This document shows positions 1 to 11,867 of a DNA stretch of 64,000 bases, in pieces. The stretch's first letter is position 1; every line of letters starts with the position of its first letter. Origin of the DNA: Paraescarpia echinospica (lineage: Eukaryota > Annelida > Polychaeta > Sabellida > Siboglinidae); contig CM034544.1 in assembly GCA_020002185.1 (NCBI GenBank), forward strand, positions 5,753,212-5,817,211, read 5' to 3'. A program made the position numbers and the translations under genes. Under the pieces are notes generated by a model that was not told where the DNA came from, made no database searches, and saw only the letters and a list, made by a program, of their open reading frames with translations.

Positions 1-91
1 CAGCTTGAACATGGAGCACCAAACTTTTAGGAATTAATATATGACCCCCACAATAGGGTCGTTTCAAGATACTCCATATATTTGTATATGG

Positions 92-1268
92 GAGACATCA
101 CCAGTACATATCATGTATTTAGATTTTCAGAAAGCTTTTGACAAAGTGCCACATCAACGATTACTACTTAAACTATAGGTCCATGGCATAGGAAATGGTA
201 TAATTAACTGGATAAAAAATGGCTGATTGACAGAAGACAACGGATAGTAGTTGATGGGGAGGATTCAAACTGGAAATCAGTTTTGAGTGGGGTACCACTG
301 GAATCAGCACTGGGACCTATATTATTCTTAATATATATCAACGATTTGGACGATGATATAACAAGAAAGGTGTTGACATTTTCAGATGATACAAAAGTGT
401 TCAGAAGGATTAAACATTATGTAGATAGACAGCATTTACAAGATGATATTGACAGGTTGATCAAATGGTCTGAAAAGGGGCAAATGTGGTTCAATGTTTT
501 GAAATGTATATGCCTCCACACAGGACATGGTAACGAAGATGTACAATATACAATGGGGGGTATTGTATTAAGTACAACTGTAAAAGAAAAGGACTTTGGG
601 TTAACCACTAGTGCTGAGATGAAGGTTTCTAAGTAGTGCGGAATTGCAGCTACAAAGGGAAATAAAGGTGAAATATAGTGTATAAGAAAAAAAAAGATAA
701 ATTGTACAAAACAGTAGTTAGGCCTCAATTAGAATATTGTATACAAGCGTGGAGGCCATATCGCAAGAAGGACATAGATATGCTACAAAGAGTACAGAGG
801 AGAGCGATTAAAATGATACCAAAACTGAGGGATCTTAGTTATGAAATACACCTAAAAGAAGATGGTTTAACAACACTAGAGTCCAGGAGATTGAGAGGAG
901 ATGAGATAGAAGTGTTTAAAATATTGAATGGTTATGAAAATATTGATAGAAATACTTTTTTCTCAGTTAGGAAGGATAGAAGTACTAGAGGACATGAAGT
1001 TATATTAGTAAAGGAGGAATGTAGATTAGGTATAAGAATGTTCTACTTTTCACATAAGACTGTAAATGAATAGAACAGATTATCTGCTGATTGTGTGGGT
1101 GTTTGCTGCGTTAATATGTGTATTATTTTGTGTAAACATACAATTGACACACCTCAGAAGGGCGGGATGCAGAAGGGTTGGATAAAAAGGGTTGGGCTCT
1201 CAATAAGCCAAAAGGCTTCCTTGTCCACCTGCCATCTAAAGTTAATTCTCTGTGGCAATCTTGTTAGG
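92..1268 (+). pseudogene. Retrotransposon family R1, copy 1 (decayed CR1/jockey-type reverse transcriptase)
   Basis: This is a 5'-truncated non-LTR retrotransposon remnant. It aligns by eye with the better copy at 36.5-38.0 kb from the DFQKAFDKVPHQR stretch near position 118 onward. The finger and palm region is recognisable, but GVPQGS has become GVPLES and the catalytic box reads FSDD in place of FADD. The reading frame is broken by a stop after KVSK (near 634), by a deletion around 660-680 that removes the ILGLI segment, and by a stop replacing W near 1071. The C-terminal block RPQLEYCIQAWRPYRKKD, followed by VQRRA, typical of this group, is present at 720-800. The 3' UTR matches the other copies up to the sequence ggcaatcttgtta near 1255-1267, where the terminal repeat of the family begins. 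It is certainly non-functional. Confidence 0.85.
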
Positions 1269-2774
1269 TGGACAATGAAGGTATGGGGTAAATCAGTTTT
1301 TTTTTTTTTTCAATAGACTATATCTGATGCTTCAACTGTTGCATCATTGAAAGTCATTTTAATTAAATATCAACATAATCATACTCGCTGATGCAATGTA
1401 TCGGTCAATAAGCCCATGCCAGGGGTAATTGTGCACAAAGGTTTGTGCATTTACCTGGCGGATTTGAACCACCAACAGATACCGAGACATTAGCATCTAC
1501 AGGTGTACTCTTAATTTAAAATAAACAATGTTAAAAAGGAAACCAGTTTCAATTAAAAACTGACAACTTAATAAAGGCCATTTACAAAATTTGCAGATGC
1601 TGCAAAATAGTATTGTTCACTTTTTACAATTTATCAGTAAAGCTTACTACATAAATGATGGATGAAATTACCAACACAAGTTACCTATGCTGCACTGCCA
1701 TAGCCTAGGGCAGTAGGGGTCTAAATTCTAGTGATAAGGGCCTGAGCAAACTATGCAGAGAATGTCATAATTCACTTGATACAATTTAACACTACAAAGT
1801 GTACCAAGTCAGTATGATACAATTAATTAGTAAATTCCTTACTGTCATGTAACAGTATTCCCACACACTGTCAATAAGCTTATGTGTCACTGTGTCTACT
1901 TCTGAGAAAGGAAATATAACTATTCATACACAAATGCAGTACAGTGCAGTGTGACAATAACAATGTAAGTACCTGTGCTAAATGCAAATACTGATAGCGA
2001 GTGATTGTCCATGATTTATTAATCTATTTCATCCATTAATTGCACTATATATGGTCAAATACATTGATATTTAGGTAGGTGTACATTTTAGTGGTAGGCC
2101 CCTAGGCTAGGCCTATACATTTTTAGGTAAAACGATTGTTTAATAGCGTTAATAATTTCAGCTGAAAGAATATTCACAAAATATAATTCACAATTAACTA
2201 ATTTCAAGTAGCACTTATCGTGGGGGCCAGTGTATTAAGGTTTGGCTCACATGGGCATGGAATGTAACTTTTATGTGACACAAAGTAGTGACATGCTAGC
2301 AGTACATTTGGTCATATAAGACTGAAGCCATTTGACATCTTAGGTTGAGTGCAATTTTTATTAATATTTGCCAAAAAATAACCACCAACCTGTAACCATG
2401 GGTGTCTGCTTTGTCAAAGGAATATTTATTTATGCTTCAGGAAATCAAGAGGTACAACCCACAGAAAGGTAAGAATAATAACCATTCTAGGTAATAAACA
2501 GTGGGCCTGCAGAGCAGCTGTATTAATAGCCACGTCATTGGCAATGCGTCCAGCCATCGTTTCATAATTATACTTCAAAAACATAGGCCCCTATTCTGAC
2601 ACCTATATCATTTAAGAGACCCATATTAATAGACTGGGTTATGGCACAGTATACTATACGCTAGGCTACAGACTATTAGCCTGGGGCTGGACTGTCTACT
2701 CACCGTCTACTTGATATTTGCCATGCCGCGTAGCTTTCAAAACAGCATTGCGCATTCGCTTTTTACACACCAAG
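1269..2774. other. AT-rich stretch with no recognisable gene
   Basis: No long open reading frame, repeat array or family resemblance was seen. On the reverse strand near 1465-1475 there is a B-box-like GGTTCAAATCC, and the flanking bases may be a decayed tRNA-derived repeat, but no convincing A box or second copy was found in this window. The stretch ends at a scaffold gap. Confidence 0.5.
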
Positions 2775-3774
2775 NNNNNNNNNNNNNNNNNNNNNNNNNN
2801 NNNNNNNNNNNNNNNNNNNNNNNNNNNNNNNNNNNNNNNNNNNNNNNNNNNNNNNNNNNNNNNNNNNNNNNNNNNNNNNNNNNNNNNNNNNNNNNNNNNN
2901 NNNNNNNNNNNNNNNNNNNNNNNNNNNNNNNNNNNNNNNNNNNNNNNNNNNNNNNNNNNNNNNNNNNNNNNNNNNNNNNNNNNNNNNNNNNNNNNNNNNN
3001 NNNNNNNNNNNNNNNNNNNNNNNNNNNNNNNNNNNNNNNNNNNNNNNNNNNNNNNNNNNNNNNNNNNNNNNNNNNNNNNNNNNNNNNNNNNNNNNNNNNN
3101 NNNNNNNNNNNNNNNNNNNNNNNNNNNNNNNNNNNNNNNNNNNNNNNNNNNNNNNNNNNNNNNNNNNNNNNNNNNNNNNNNNNNNNNNNNNNNNNNNNNN
3201 NNNNNNNNNNNNNNNNNNNNNNNNNNNNNNNNNNNNNNNNNNNNNNNNNNNNNNNNNNNNNNNNNNNNNNNNNNNNNNNNNNNNNNNNNNNNNNNNNNNN
3301 NNNNNNNNNNNNNNNNNNNNNNNNNNNNNNNNNNNNNNNNNNNNNNNNNNNNNNNNNNNNNNNNNNNNNNNNNNNNNNNNNNNNNNNNNNNNNNNNNNNN
3401 NNNNNNNNNNNNNNNNNNNNNNNNNNNNNNNNNNNNNNNNNNNNNNNNNNNNNNNNNNNNNNNNNNNNNNNNNNNNNNNNNNNNNNNNNNNNNNNNNNNN
3501 NNNNNNNNNNNNNNNNNNNNNNNNNNNNNNNNNNNNNNNNNNNNNNNNNNNNNNNNNNNNNNNNNNNNNNNNNNNNNNNNNNNNNNNNNNNNNNNNNNNN
3601 NNNNNNNNNNNNNNNNNNNNNNNNNNNNNNNNNNNNNNNNNNNNNNNNNNNNNNNNNNNNNNNNNNNNNNNNNNNNNNNNNNNNNNNNNNNNNNNNNNNN
3701 NNNNNNNNNNNNNNNNNNNNNNNNNNNNNNNNNNNNNNNNNNNNNNNNNNNNNNNNNNNNNNNNNNNNNNNNNN
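2775..3774. other. Assembly gap (1000 N)
   Basis: Exactly 1000 N, a conventional placeholder, so the true size is unknown. Its right edge is a (CT)n tract. By comparison with copy B at 41.0-41.7 kb, the missing DNA probably includes the (GT)n and (CT)n leader of L2-2A copy A. Confidence 0.98.
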
Positions 3775-3824
<50 letters not shown>

Positions 3825-3918
3825 TCTGTCTCTCTCTCTCTGTCTCTCTCTCTCTCTCTGTCTCTCTCTCTCTGTCTCTCTCTTTCTCTCTGTCTCCCTC
3901 TTTCTCTCTGTCTCTCTC

Positions 3919-4006
<88 letters not shown>
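3775..4006. repeat. (CT)n microsatellite with interspersed TG and TTT
   Basis: Almost uninterrupted CT dinucleotides run up to the sequence ggccatagcccatgg. The same junction occurs at 41,711 and, in reverse, at about 13,728, so the tract belongs to the leader of the L2-2A repeat unit. Any protein reading of it (Ser-Leu or Arg-Glu runs) is an artefact. Confidence 0.97.
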
Positions 4007-4008
<2 letters not shown>

Positions 4009-4520
4009 CCATAGCCCATGGAATCGTTAAACTGGAAATGACGGTACTGAAGAGAATCAGAAGAAGGTGCATGTGTGCAACCTGTCCACGATCATGTTTG
4101 AACCTCTAAAGAAGTCGACAAACCGCGTTGATAAACATATCCCAGACAGAGAAATCGGCGCCGTATCTGGTTTACCTAAGCAACAAAAGAGACGACTCCT
4201 GTTTGGGGCCAGTTATTTGGTAGACTGTGTTTCCACGCTCTCCGTTCTGCCATCGACAATAGAGAAAATATATCATCCCAGAAGTATTGAAAACATCTTG
4301 CCAAGTCAAAACCTTCGCACAATCGCCATAAGCAGGGATATCGTCAGACACGTTGATCGATTATTATCATAACAGTAGAACAATAAGCACCACCACCATG
4401 TTCGTTAATCGATAACTTGATGGTAATGGGTTGCTAGCCGACGATAGGTAATCATTCAGCATTATGTAACGGTTATATACAGCTTTGTTTGCTTTTTGAT
4501 TTTGTCTAACATTAATTGAA
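4007..4520 (+). mobile_element. Leader segment of L2-2A copy A, upstream of the minisatellite
   Basis: This 510-bp leader is nearly identical to 41,711-42,199 and matches 13,160-13,728 in reverse. A 101-codon open frame (4067-4372) is present here and, N-terminally shortened, in copy B, but copy C does not keep it as one frame and it resembles nothing known. It is better read as the 5' untranslated or promoter region of the retrotransposon than as a gene. Confidence 0.6.
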
Positions 4521-5900
4521 CATACGGTGTTGACATACAGTCTATACAAACATACGGTGTTGACATACAGTCTATACAAACATACGGTGTTAACATACAG
4601 TCTATACAAACATACGGTGTTGACATACAGTCTATACAAACATACGGTGTTGACATACAGTGTATACAAACATACGGTGTTGACATACAGTCTGTACAAA
4701 CATACGGTGTTGACATACAGTCAATACAAACATACGGTGTTGAAATACGGTCTATACAAACATACGGTGTTAACATACGGTCTATACAAACATACGGTGT
4801 TGACATACAGTCTATACAAACATACGATGTTGACATACGGTCTATACAAACATACGGTGTTGACATACAGTCTGTACAAACATACGGTGTTGAAATACGG
4901 TCTATACAAACATACGGTGTTAACATACGGTCTATACAAACATACGGTGTTGACATACAGTCTATACAAACATACGGTGTTGACATACGGTCTATACAAA
5001 CATACGGTGTTGACATACAGTCTGTACAAACATACGGTGTTGAAATACGGTCTATACAAACATACGGTGTTAACGTACGGTCTATACAAACATACGGTGT
5101 TAACATACGGTCTATACAAACATACGGTGTTGACATACAGTCAATACAAACATACGGTGTTGAAATACGGTCTATACAAACATACGGTGTTAACATACGG
5201 TCTATACAAACATACGGTGTTGACATACAGTCTATACAAACATACGGTGTTGACATACGGTCTGTACAAACATACGGTGTTGACATACAGTCTGTACAAA
5301 CATACGGTGTTGAAATACGGTCTATACAAACATACGGTGTTAACATACGGTCTATATAAACATACGGTGTTGACATACAGTCTATACAAACATACGGTGT
5401 TGAAATACAGTTTATACAAACATACGGTGTTAACATACGGTCTATACAAACATACGGTGTTGACATACAGTCTGTACAAACATACGGTGTTGACATACAG
5501 TCAATACAAACATACGGTGTTGAAATACGGTCTATACAAACATACGGTGTTAACATACGGTCTATACAAACATACGGTGTTGACATACAGTCTATACAAA
5601 CATACGGTGTTGACATACGGTCTATACAAACATACGGTGTTGACATACAGTCTGTACAAACATACGGTGTTGAAATACGGTCTATACAAACATACGGTGT
5701 TAACATACAGTCTATACAAACATACGGTGTTGAAATACGGTCTATACAAACATACGGTGTTGACATACGGTCTATACAAACATACGGTTTTTACATACAG
5801 TCTATACAAACATACGGTGTTAACATACAGTCTATACAAACATACGGTGTTGACATACAGTCTATACAAACATACGGTGTTGACATACAGTATATACAAA
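4521..5900 (+). repeat. 30-bp minisatellite, 46 units (copy A)
   Basis: The array is 1380 bp, exactly 46 units of 30 bp. Each unit reads catacggtgttgacatacag followed by tctatacaaa. Units vary at a few positions (tgacat/tgaaat/taacat, cag/cgg, tcta/tctg/tcaa), and a higher-order order of variants recurs (a tcaa unit, then a tgaaat unit, then a taacat unit). Because 30 is divisible by 3 and the unit lacks stops in several frames, 400-codon readings arise on both strands (YKHTVLTYS-type and STPYVCID-type); these are artefacts. It lies in the leader of L2-2A copy A. Confidence 0.97.
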
Positions 5901-8723
5901 CACAGCGTAACTGTCTGGTGAATTGCTTTTATTACCTTCTAATCTCTCTATCTATATTGACAGTTTTACGATGACTGGGCGATAATACGGTTTTACTTCG
6001 TAGGACTAACTGTGGCATATGCCTTGAAGTTATTAAAAGTTGTTCGCATTAGCTGGTTCTCAGCAATTAATGCTTGGGTTGGTCCCTCTTTGTCTGTCCA
6101 GAATGTTCTTATATAGTTACGGTTATCGTAGTTGTTAACATATCACTTTTTTGTAAATTGATTAATAATTCACCTTTTGAGGACACCAGACGGTGTCAGT
6201 CAAACAATGTCACCACTATTTATATTATGTGTTCTATTTATTTTATCCTGTTCTGTGGCTTCGAGAAGTGATGATTTTGCCATATGCAAGCCACTTACTT
6301 TGCAATGGTTGGTTGTCAACGCCACATTGTCTCAACATACGACACTACACGATTCGTTGTCCTGTTTACAAAGTTTACCGTGTCTTAACATTTGCTTTAA
6401 TCAAAGGTTCCTGCCAATCTCCTGCTATACACCAACATTGAAATTACCTATAATTCTACTACTAGCAGGATATGTAAGCCTGAATCCTGGGCCAGCTGTT
6501 AGGTATAACATTCGGGTAGCCACTACAAATGTTCGATCTGTTCGAGATAAGACAACCTCGCTTTGTGGTTTACTCATTTATAAGAAAATAGACATCCCTG
6601 CTGTCACTGAGACCTTGGTTAGACGACATGACACAGTTGCATGCATCGCTGACATTTCTCCTTCTGGTTACACTTTCCATCATCGGCCACGTTCAGTTGG
6701 ATGACGTGGTGGCTTTCTGGTCTCGCAACAGATCAAAGTTAACTTACATTTTAGCCCTGAATACTCTACTTTTGAGTACACCTGTCTTGATATTTTTTAT
6801 TGTTCTTTCTCCGCTTAATTTATCTGCATTGATCGCCCTCCAGGACTCCCAAGAAATTTCTTTGAAGACTGTCACGATCTGTTCGATAATCTGGCAATTA
6901 TTCAATCAGAATTTTACATTCTTGGTGATTTTAATCTTCATTTAGATATACCTTCTGCAGCAACAACAACATCTGCGTTTGATGATATTCTGGTATCCTT
7001 TTATATGAAACAACATGTTGTCTTTTCGACACATATACGTGGTCATTGGCTTGACGTCTTGATAAACCGTTCAACTTGTAACAATATCCTGACACCTAGT
7101 GTTTCGGATGAGTTATCAGACCATCACATTGTCATTTCTAACGTTAACGTTTCTATAACTCCAACAGAGTCGAAACACAATGTGTCTTATAGAGCCATTT
7201 ACAGAATTAACATTACAGCTTTAATGGCTGATATCCTTAAATCAGACCTTATCGTAGACCCAAAATAACACCTATCTGATTTATATAAAGAGTAGTGTCA
7301 AGTACTCAACGAATTACTTGGCAAATATGCACCTGTGAAATCCAAATTTGTGTCACAAAAGCCACTGGATCCATGGATGACTTCTGAAATGTTACTATCT
7401 AAAATGCGCCGTTGTTATTTAGAGTGTGTATGGCGCAAATCACCTCTGGACTGGTCGCGTTATTCTAAACAATGTCACCTCTGTAACCGACAGATGGCCA
7501 AAGCTAAGTCAGATTACTACACAAATATGGTCACAAATAAGTCCAATAATCCACGTCATTTATGGAACTGCATCAATAACATTCTACACAGACGGCCTGC
7601 TCCATCGCTATCTAATCATGTACCAATCAAGTCTACTCATTTTAAGAACAACATCAAATCAAGTCTTACTCGCTCGGCATTCCCAGATCATACTTTAAGT
7701 ACTGTAAATGTGCATTATCCATGCGTAAGTGTTCTACCTGTTTCGTTTGAATCTGCAACAGTTGATGAAGTGAGGAAAATAATGATGTCCTCCCCAAATA
7801 CGTCTTGTGCTCTCAATCCATTTCCGTCTATACTAATAAAAGCATATCTCGATATATTACTAATACCTATGACAAATGTCACCAATGCATCACTGTGCTC
7901 TGACTTCTTTCCCGATGACTTCAAATGCCCTCATGTCTCTCCAGTTCTTAAGAAGTCGTTCCTGACTAAACAAGACCAAGACAGTCATAGACCAATTTAT
8001 AATCTTAGGTTTAATTCTAAAATACTAGAAAAGGTTGTAGATAGGCGTCTAAGGTCTCAATTAAGCACAGCTGTTTTAACTAACATGTTACAATCAGCAT
8101 ATAAACAATTTCATTCAACAGAAACGGCTCTTTTAAAAGTACGTAATCATACCAATTTAAACACTGATAATGGTAAAGTAACTGCCCTAACCTTACTAGA
8201 TTTATCTCCCGCCTTTGATACCATCGATCATAGCATTCTAATTAAACGGTTATCAAAGTGGAACGGCATATCTGGCACAGCTCTGGGCTGGTTTTCGGCA
8301 TACCTAACTGATAGATGCTAAACCATTAAGATTGGGAACTGCTTATTCGGCTGCACTGCCCACTTTATGTGATGTTCCCCAGGGTTCTGTTCTTGGTCCT
8401 TTGCTTTTCACTCTCTACACACCACCACTAAGCTCTGTTGTTAACAGCCACAATCTAAGCCGTCATTCTTTTGCAGATGATACCCAGATTTACATTTCTT
8501 TATCTACGCCTAATACTAATTACTCCCTAGATCAACTGAGAAATTATCTTAGTGACATTTTCGTTTGGACGACTGAGAGTAGATTAAAGTTAAATGCTGA
8601 TAAAACGGAGATTGTTATAATTGGTACACATAGGTAGCGTGACAAAAATAAAAACTTTGTTCCCACACCTATGCTTAGCCAGTATGTTACGCCTGCACCT
8701 TCAGCACGAAATCTAGGAGTAAT
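5901..8723 (+). pseudogene. L2/CR1-group retrotransposon with 2A (copy A), body
   Basis: After the N-terminal part, endonuclease motifs continue in shifted frames: a GDFN box (ILGDFNLHLD near 6920-6950) and SDHHIVI near 7115. The reverse transcriptase follows at about 7330-8640: [42 protein letters not shown] and the catalytic FADDTQ near 8470. This motif set is typical of the L2/CR1 group. Breaks are stops near 7266 and 7294, a stop for Gln at 8319-8321, and a frameshift just before CDVPQG. The copy stops abruptly at about 8723, after gcacgaaatctaggagtaatc; copy B continues for another 600 bp or more. The right side of the break matches sequence near 49,540, so a rearrangement removed the 3' end. 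Confidence 0.85.
6207..6704 (+). CDS. L2-2A copy A, N-terminal ORF with hydrophobic leader, 2A-like peptide and start of endonuclease
   Basis: The frame starts at ATG 6207 with MSPLFILCVLFILSCS, a signal-peptide-like hydrophobic leader. About 70 residues of unrecognised sequence follow, then LLLAGYVSLNPGP with the NPGP at 6483-6494 (final Pro is residue 96). 2A peptides (consensus D-V/I-E-x-N-P-G-P) make ribosomes skip the Gly-Pro bond, and are known N-terminal to ORFs of L2/CR1-group elements. After NPGP the sequence VATTNVRSVRDK and VTETLV matches the start of an APE-type endonuclease. This copy has Tyr where the 2A Asp is expected (copy C keeps Asp), so skipping may be lost. The frame ends by a frameshift near 6700, so this copy cannot make a full polyprotein. 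Confidence 0.7.
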   Translation: MSPLFILCVLFILSCSVASRSDDFAICKPLTLQWLVVNATLSQHTTLHDSLSCLQSLPCLNICFNQRFLPISCYTPTLKLPIILLLAGYVSLNPGPAVRYNIRVATTNVRSVRDKTTSLCGLLIYKKIDIPAVTETLVRRHDTVACIADISPSGYTFHHRPRSVG

Positions 8724-9023
8724 CATGGCCTCGATAAACGAAATATTTTTATAACGTAAATATGCCTAAGATCAAGTGGAATGATTGAACTAATGCACGA
8801 GTTATCAAATTTGTACAGAAATAATAGTTACAACGACAAAATCGAGGTGGGTCCGGATTCTGCAATGGTGCCCTCTGAAACAATAGTTAGAATCAAGGAA
8901 ATAACTCATTTCAAAACCCTTGTCAATATCCTCCGCCTGAAAAATACACACAGAAACGAACGTGGTCCAGATGCTGGTGTGCGTGAGTGTGAGTGTGTGT
9001 GTGTGTGTGTGTGAGTGTGTGTG

Positions 9024-9055
<32 letters not shown>

Positions 9056-9077
9056 TGGCTGCGTGCGTGCGTGTGTG

Positions 9078-9109
<32 letters not shown>

Positions 9110-9651
9110 TGCGTGTGTGTGTAAGTGCGTTTGCATCCACCTGCTCGGAAAAGCGTTCAACTTCAACGGACACTGGTCATCAATAATGCAAAACCGTTTT
9201 CGACAATGCGGGTATTGATCGCATGCTACTATATGAGATAACACCTCATTAAAACTATAAACATTATCAATGCCGGTATTTTAGGTTTAGACAAAGTGTG
9301 TCTACTCCTCAAATATACACATCAATGTACGTACATATTCACATACACATATACAACACACACAAACACGCAAGCACACACACAGGCACACACACACTGG
9401 CACACACCAGTGTGCGTGCTCGCGTGCACACACACAAACACACACACGCATACACACACACACTCACAAACACACACACACGCATACACACACGCACACA
9501 TACACACATACACACACATGTACACACGCATACGCACATACAAACGCAAACACGCACGCACGCACGCACTCACGCACTCACGCACTCACATACACACCCA
9601 CACATACACACGCGCGCGCGCACCATCACACACACACGAGGGAGAGAGACT

Positions 9652-10022
<371 letters not shown>

Positions 10023-10289
10023 GGATGTTTTTTAATTGTCAAGCTAACAGTTCACACACATGTCTGATAAAATGTAATAAAATCCACATTCCATTCTTAG
10101 GATTGATCAAAATGCTTTACTCTTTACTCCATGGCAGGCCTGTTCAATCGAACACCATACAGGTTTCTCTGGGAAGCATTCAGCCACGCTGCAATCACTG
10201 CGCAAAGACTATTCATACGTAAATATCAATCGCTGCCTATTGCTAGAGAGTAAGTCATACTGATTGAACTGGAGCAACGTGGAGTGAAC

Positions 10290-10380
10290 GAACTTGCACA
10301 AGATTCGAAACGGCATCGATTGGTTTCGAAGCCGGAATCACGTGACTGGCAGTCCGTCCCTCTAACAGCTACGCCACCGC
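10290..10380 (-). repeat. tRNA-derived SINE-like unit
   Basis: On the reverse strand, GCGGTGGCGTAGCTGTTAGA followed by ggacggactgccagtc resembles a tRNA 5' half with an A box (TGGCGTAGCTG). CCGGCTTCGAAACC resembles the T arm with a B box. Related units lie at 35,073-35,157 (+) and 50,086-50,155 (-), where the A-box side is damaged. Internal pol III promoters of this kind mark tRNA-derived SINEs. A folded tRNA with a proper acceptor stem was not verified, so it is not called a functional tRNA gene. Confidence 0.5.
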
Positions 10381-10607
10381 GCATTATAACAGTAATTAAT
10401 GTGTTCAGTACGTGGCTGTTTGCGTACGTCACAATCACAATGTGTGCGCGACTTCCGTCAAGCTTTGCCTTTGCTAACAATGTTGATAACGGTAATATAT
10501 GTGAATTAAATTACGATTGCAGCATCACTTCTCATGGATCAAAGATAACCGTATGCAGTTGGTACTTTAAACAAACTATGCATATGTTTTTGTCATAAAT
10601 AAATAGT

Positions 10608-11090
10608 TCTGCCAGCCCAGTGACAGCAGCCGGAGATGGCAAGCCAAGTAACAACAGCAGAAGATGACAAGCCCAGTAACAGCAGCGGGATATGGTAAGC
10701 CCAGTAACAGCAGCGGGATATGGTAAGCCCAGTAACAGCAGCGGGATATGGTAAGCCCAGTAACAGCAGCGGGATATGGTAAGCCCAGTAACAGCAGCGG
10801 GATATGGTAAGCCCAGTAACAGCAGCGGGATATGGTAAGCCCAGTAACAGCAGCGGGATATGGTAAGCCCAGTGACAGCAGCGGGATATGGTAAGCCCAG
10901 TATCAGCAGCGGAAGATGGCGAACCAAGTAACGACGAAGAGGATTTTTTGGGCCACGAGCTGGAAAGAGCAAGTCCTGATGGTGGAGATTATGAAGTGTC
11001 AGCGGAAGATGGCAAGCCCAATAACGGCCGCGGAAAATGACCAGCCCAGTAACAGCAGCGGGAGATGGCGAGCCAAGTAACAACGATAAC
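10608..11090 (+). repeat. 28-bp minisatellite, short degenerate array
   Basis: Units read gtaagcccagtaacagcagc plus gggatatg (28 bp), about a dozen, then scattered degenerate units to 11,080. It is the same family as the arrays at 28.9-30.2 kb and 54.3-55.6 kb. Because 28 is not a multiple of 3, one unit cycles through three frames, which yields long Leu-rich false readings on the reverse strand. Confidence 0.9.
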
Positions 11091-11139
11091 GGAGATCTCA
11101 AAGACTCGGCAATACAGGAGTTCATCTATGAACCGGCGC

Positions 11140-11780
11140 ACCCCGCAGACAACATGACCAGAGTTCTGCGCACGCGACTGAAGGAGCGCTGTAATGACTG
11201 ATACGGATTCGTCACCTAAATTCCATGAGAGTGTCGTGCGTGTCGCAGAGGGGGTGGACAGTAAAGATCTTTAGCTCGAGCGCGTTGCTTCATGAGCCGT
11301 GTGTTTTCTGGATCCACCAGGTTCTCCTCAAACGTGTGGTTTTTGTCATCGACTGAAACTATGACGTACAGGACCTGACGATAGTTGGCCATGGCGAGCG
11401 AATCTGCTCTGCTCAAGATCGCCATAGATCTGGCATTTCGAGAACGCCACTCCGACATCAACCGCAACATTTTCAACAGCGAGATGCCACGTATTCTAGC
11501 GTTGTTGCACACTCTCTCCGCTGTCACAGAGTTGCTGAAAAGAGGTACGTTTGCAAAGTACCTGCCGTTCTACACGAGAGTGGTGGAACCTTTAATGTGT
11601 CTGGCAACCACGACATATCCCACAGATACGCCGTTTTTATGGCATGCTCGCACCAAGTCAAAATTCCGAACCACCTCACGGCGCCTGGATAATCGAGGCT
11701 AGTGTGAACGACACGGATAAAAACGTCTATAGCCTACATTATTTTCACCAATGTCAACAAGAGGCAAGGATGCTTCCTAC
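11140..11780 (+). pseudogene. Unrecognised conserved ORF block, copy a
   Basis: Three copies of this block exist: here, 28,010-28,745 (reverse) and 55,615-56,240. The clearest shared reading starts at ATG 11,391 with MASESALLKIAIDLAFRE and runs on as HSDINRNIFNSEM. It continues open to 11,702 here but is deleted or shifted in the other copies. Just upstream a NMTRVLRTRLKERCND reading ends in a stop near 11,200. The opposite strand is also open for 103 codons (11,216-11,527), so the coding strand is uncertain. I do not recognise the family. Frame breaks between copies suggest a decayed repeat rather than a host gene. Confidence 0.35.
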
Positions 11781-11867
11781 GTTGATTGAATTGACAATAA
11801 ACACTACGATAATACAAATGCCACAACATATCAATATCCTACCGCTACCTACCATCGTCTACAGACG

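Noticed and set aside
1435..1500. Possible tRNA or SINE on the reverse strand (GGTTCAAATCC)
   Set aside because: Only a B-box-like motif; no A box at the right distance and no second copy.
2696..4109. Open readings of 400+ codons across the gap and CT tract (Arg-Glu and Ser-Leu runs)
   Set aside because: They consist of N and a dinucleotide repeat; not genes.
4067..4372. Candidate small gene in the leader of L2-2A copy A
   Set aside because: Present in copy B only in shortened form and broken in copy C; best explained as retrotransposon leader.
4521..5900. CRISPR-like array (30-bp direct repeats)
   Set aside because: Repeats are head to tail with no unique spacers, and the genome is eukaryotic.
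4462..5921. Open readings of about 400-460 codons with YKHTVLTYS or STPYVCID repeats
   Set aside because: A stop-free 30-bp unit is open on both strands and in several frames; the single-unit copy C shows there is no repeat protein.
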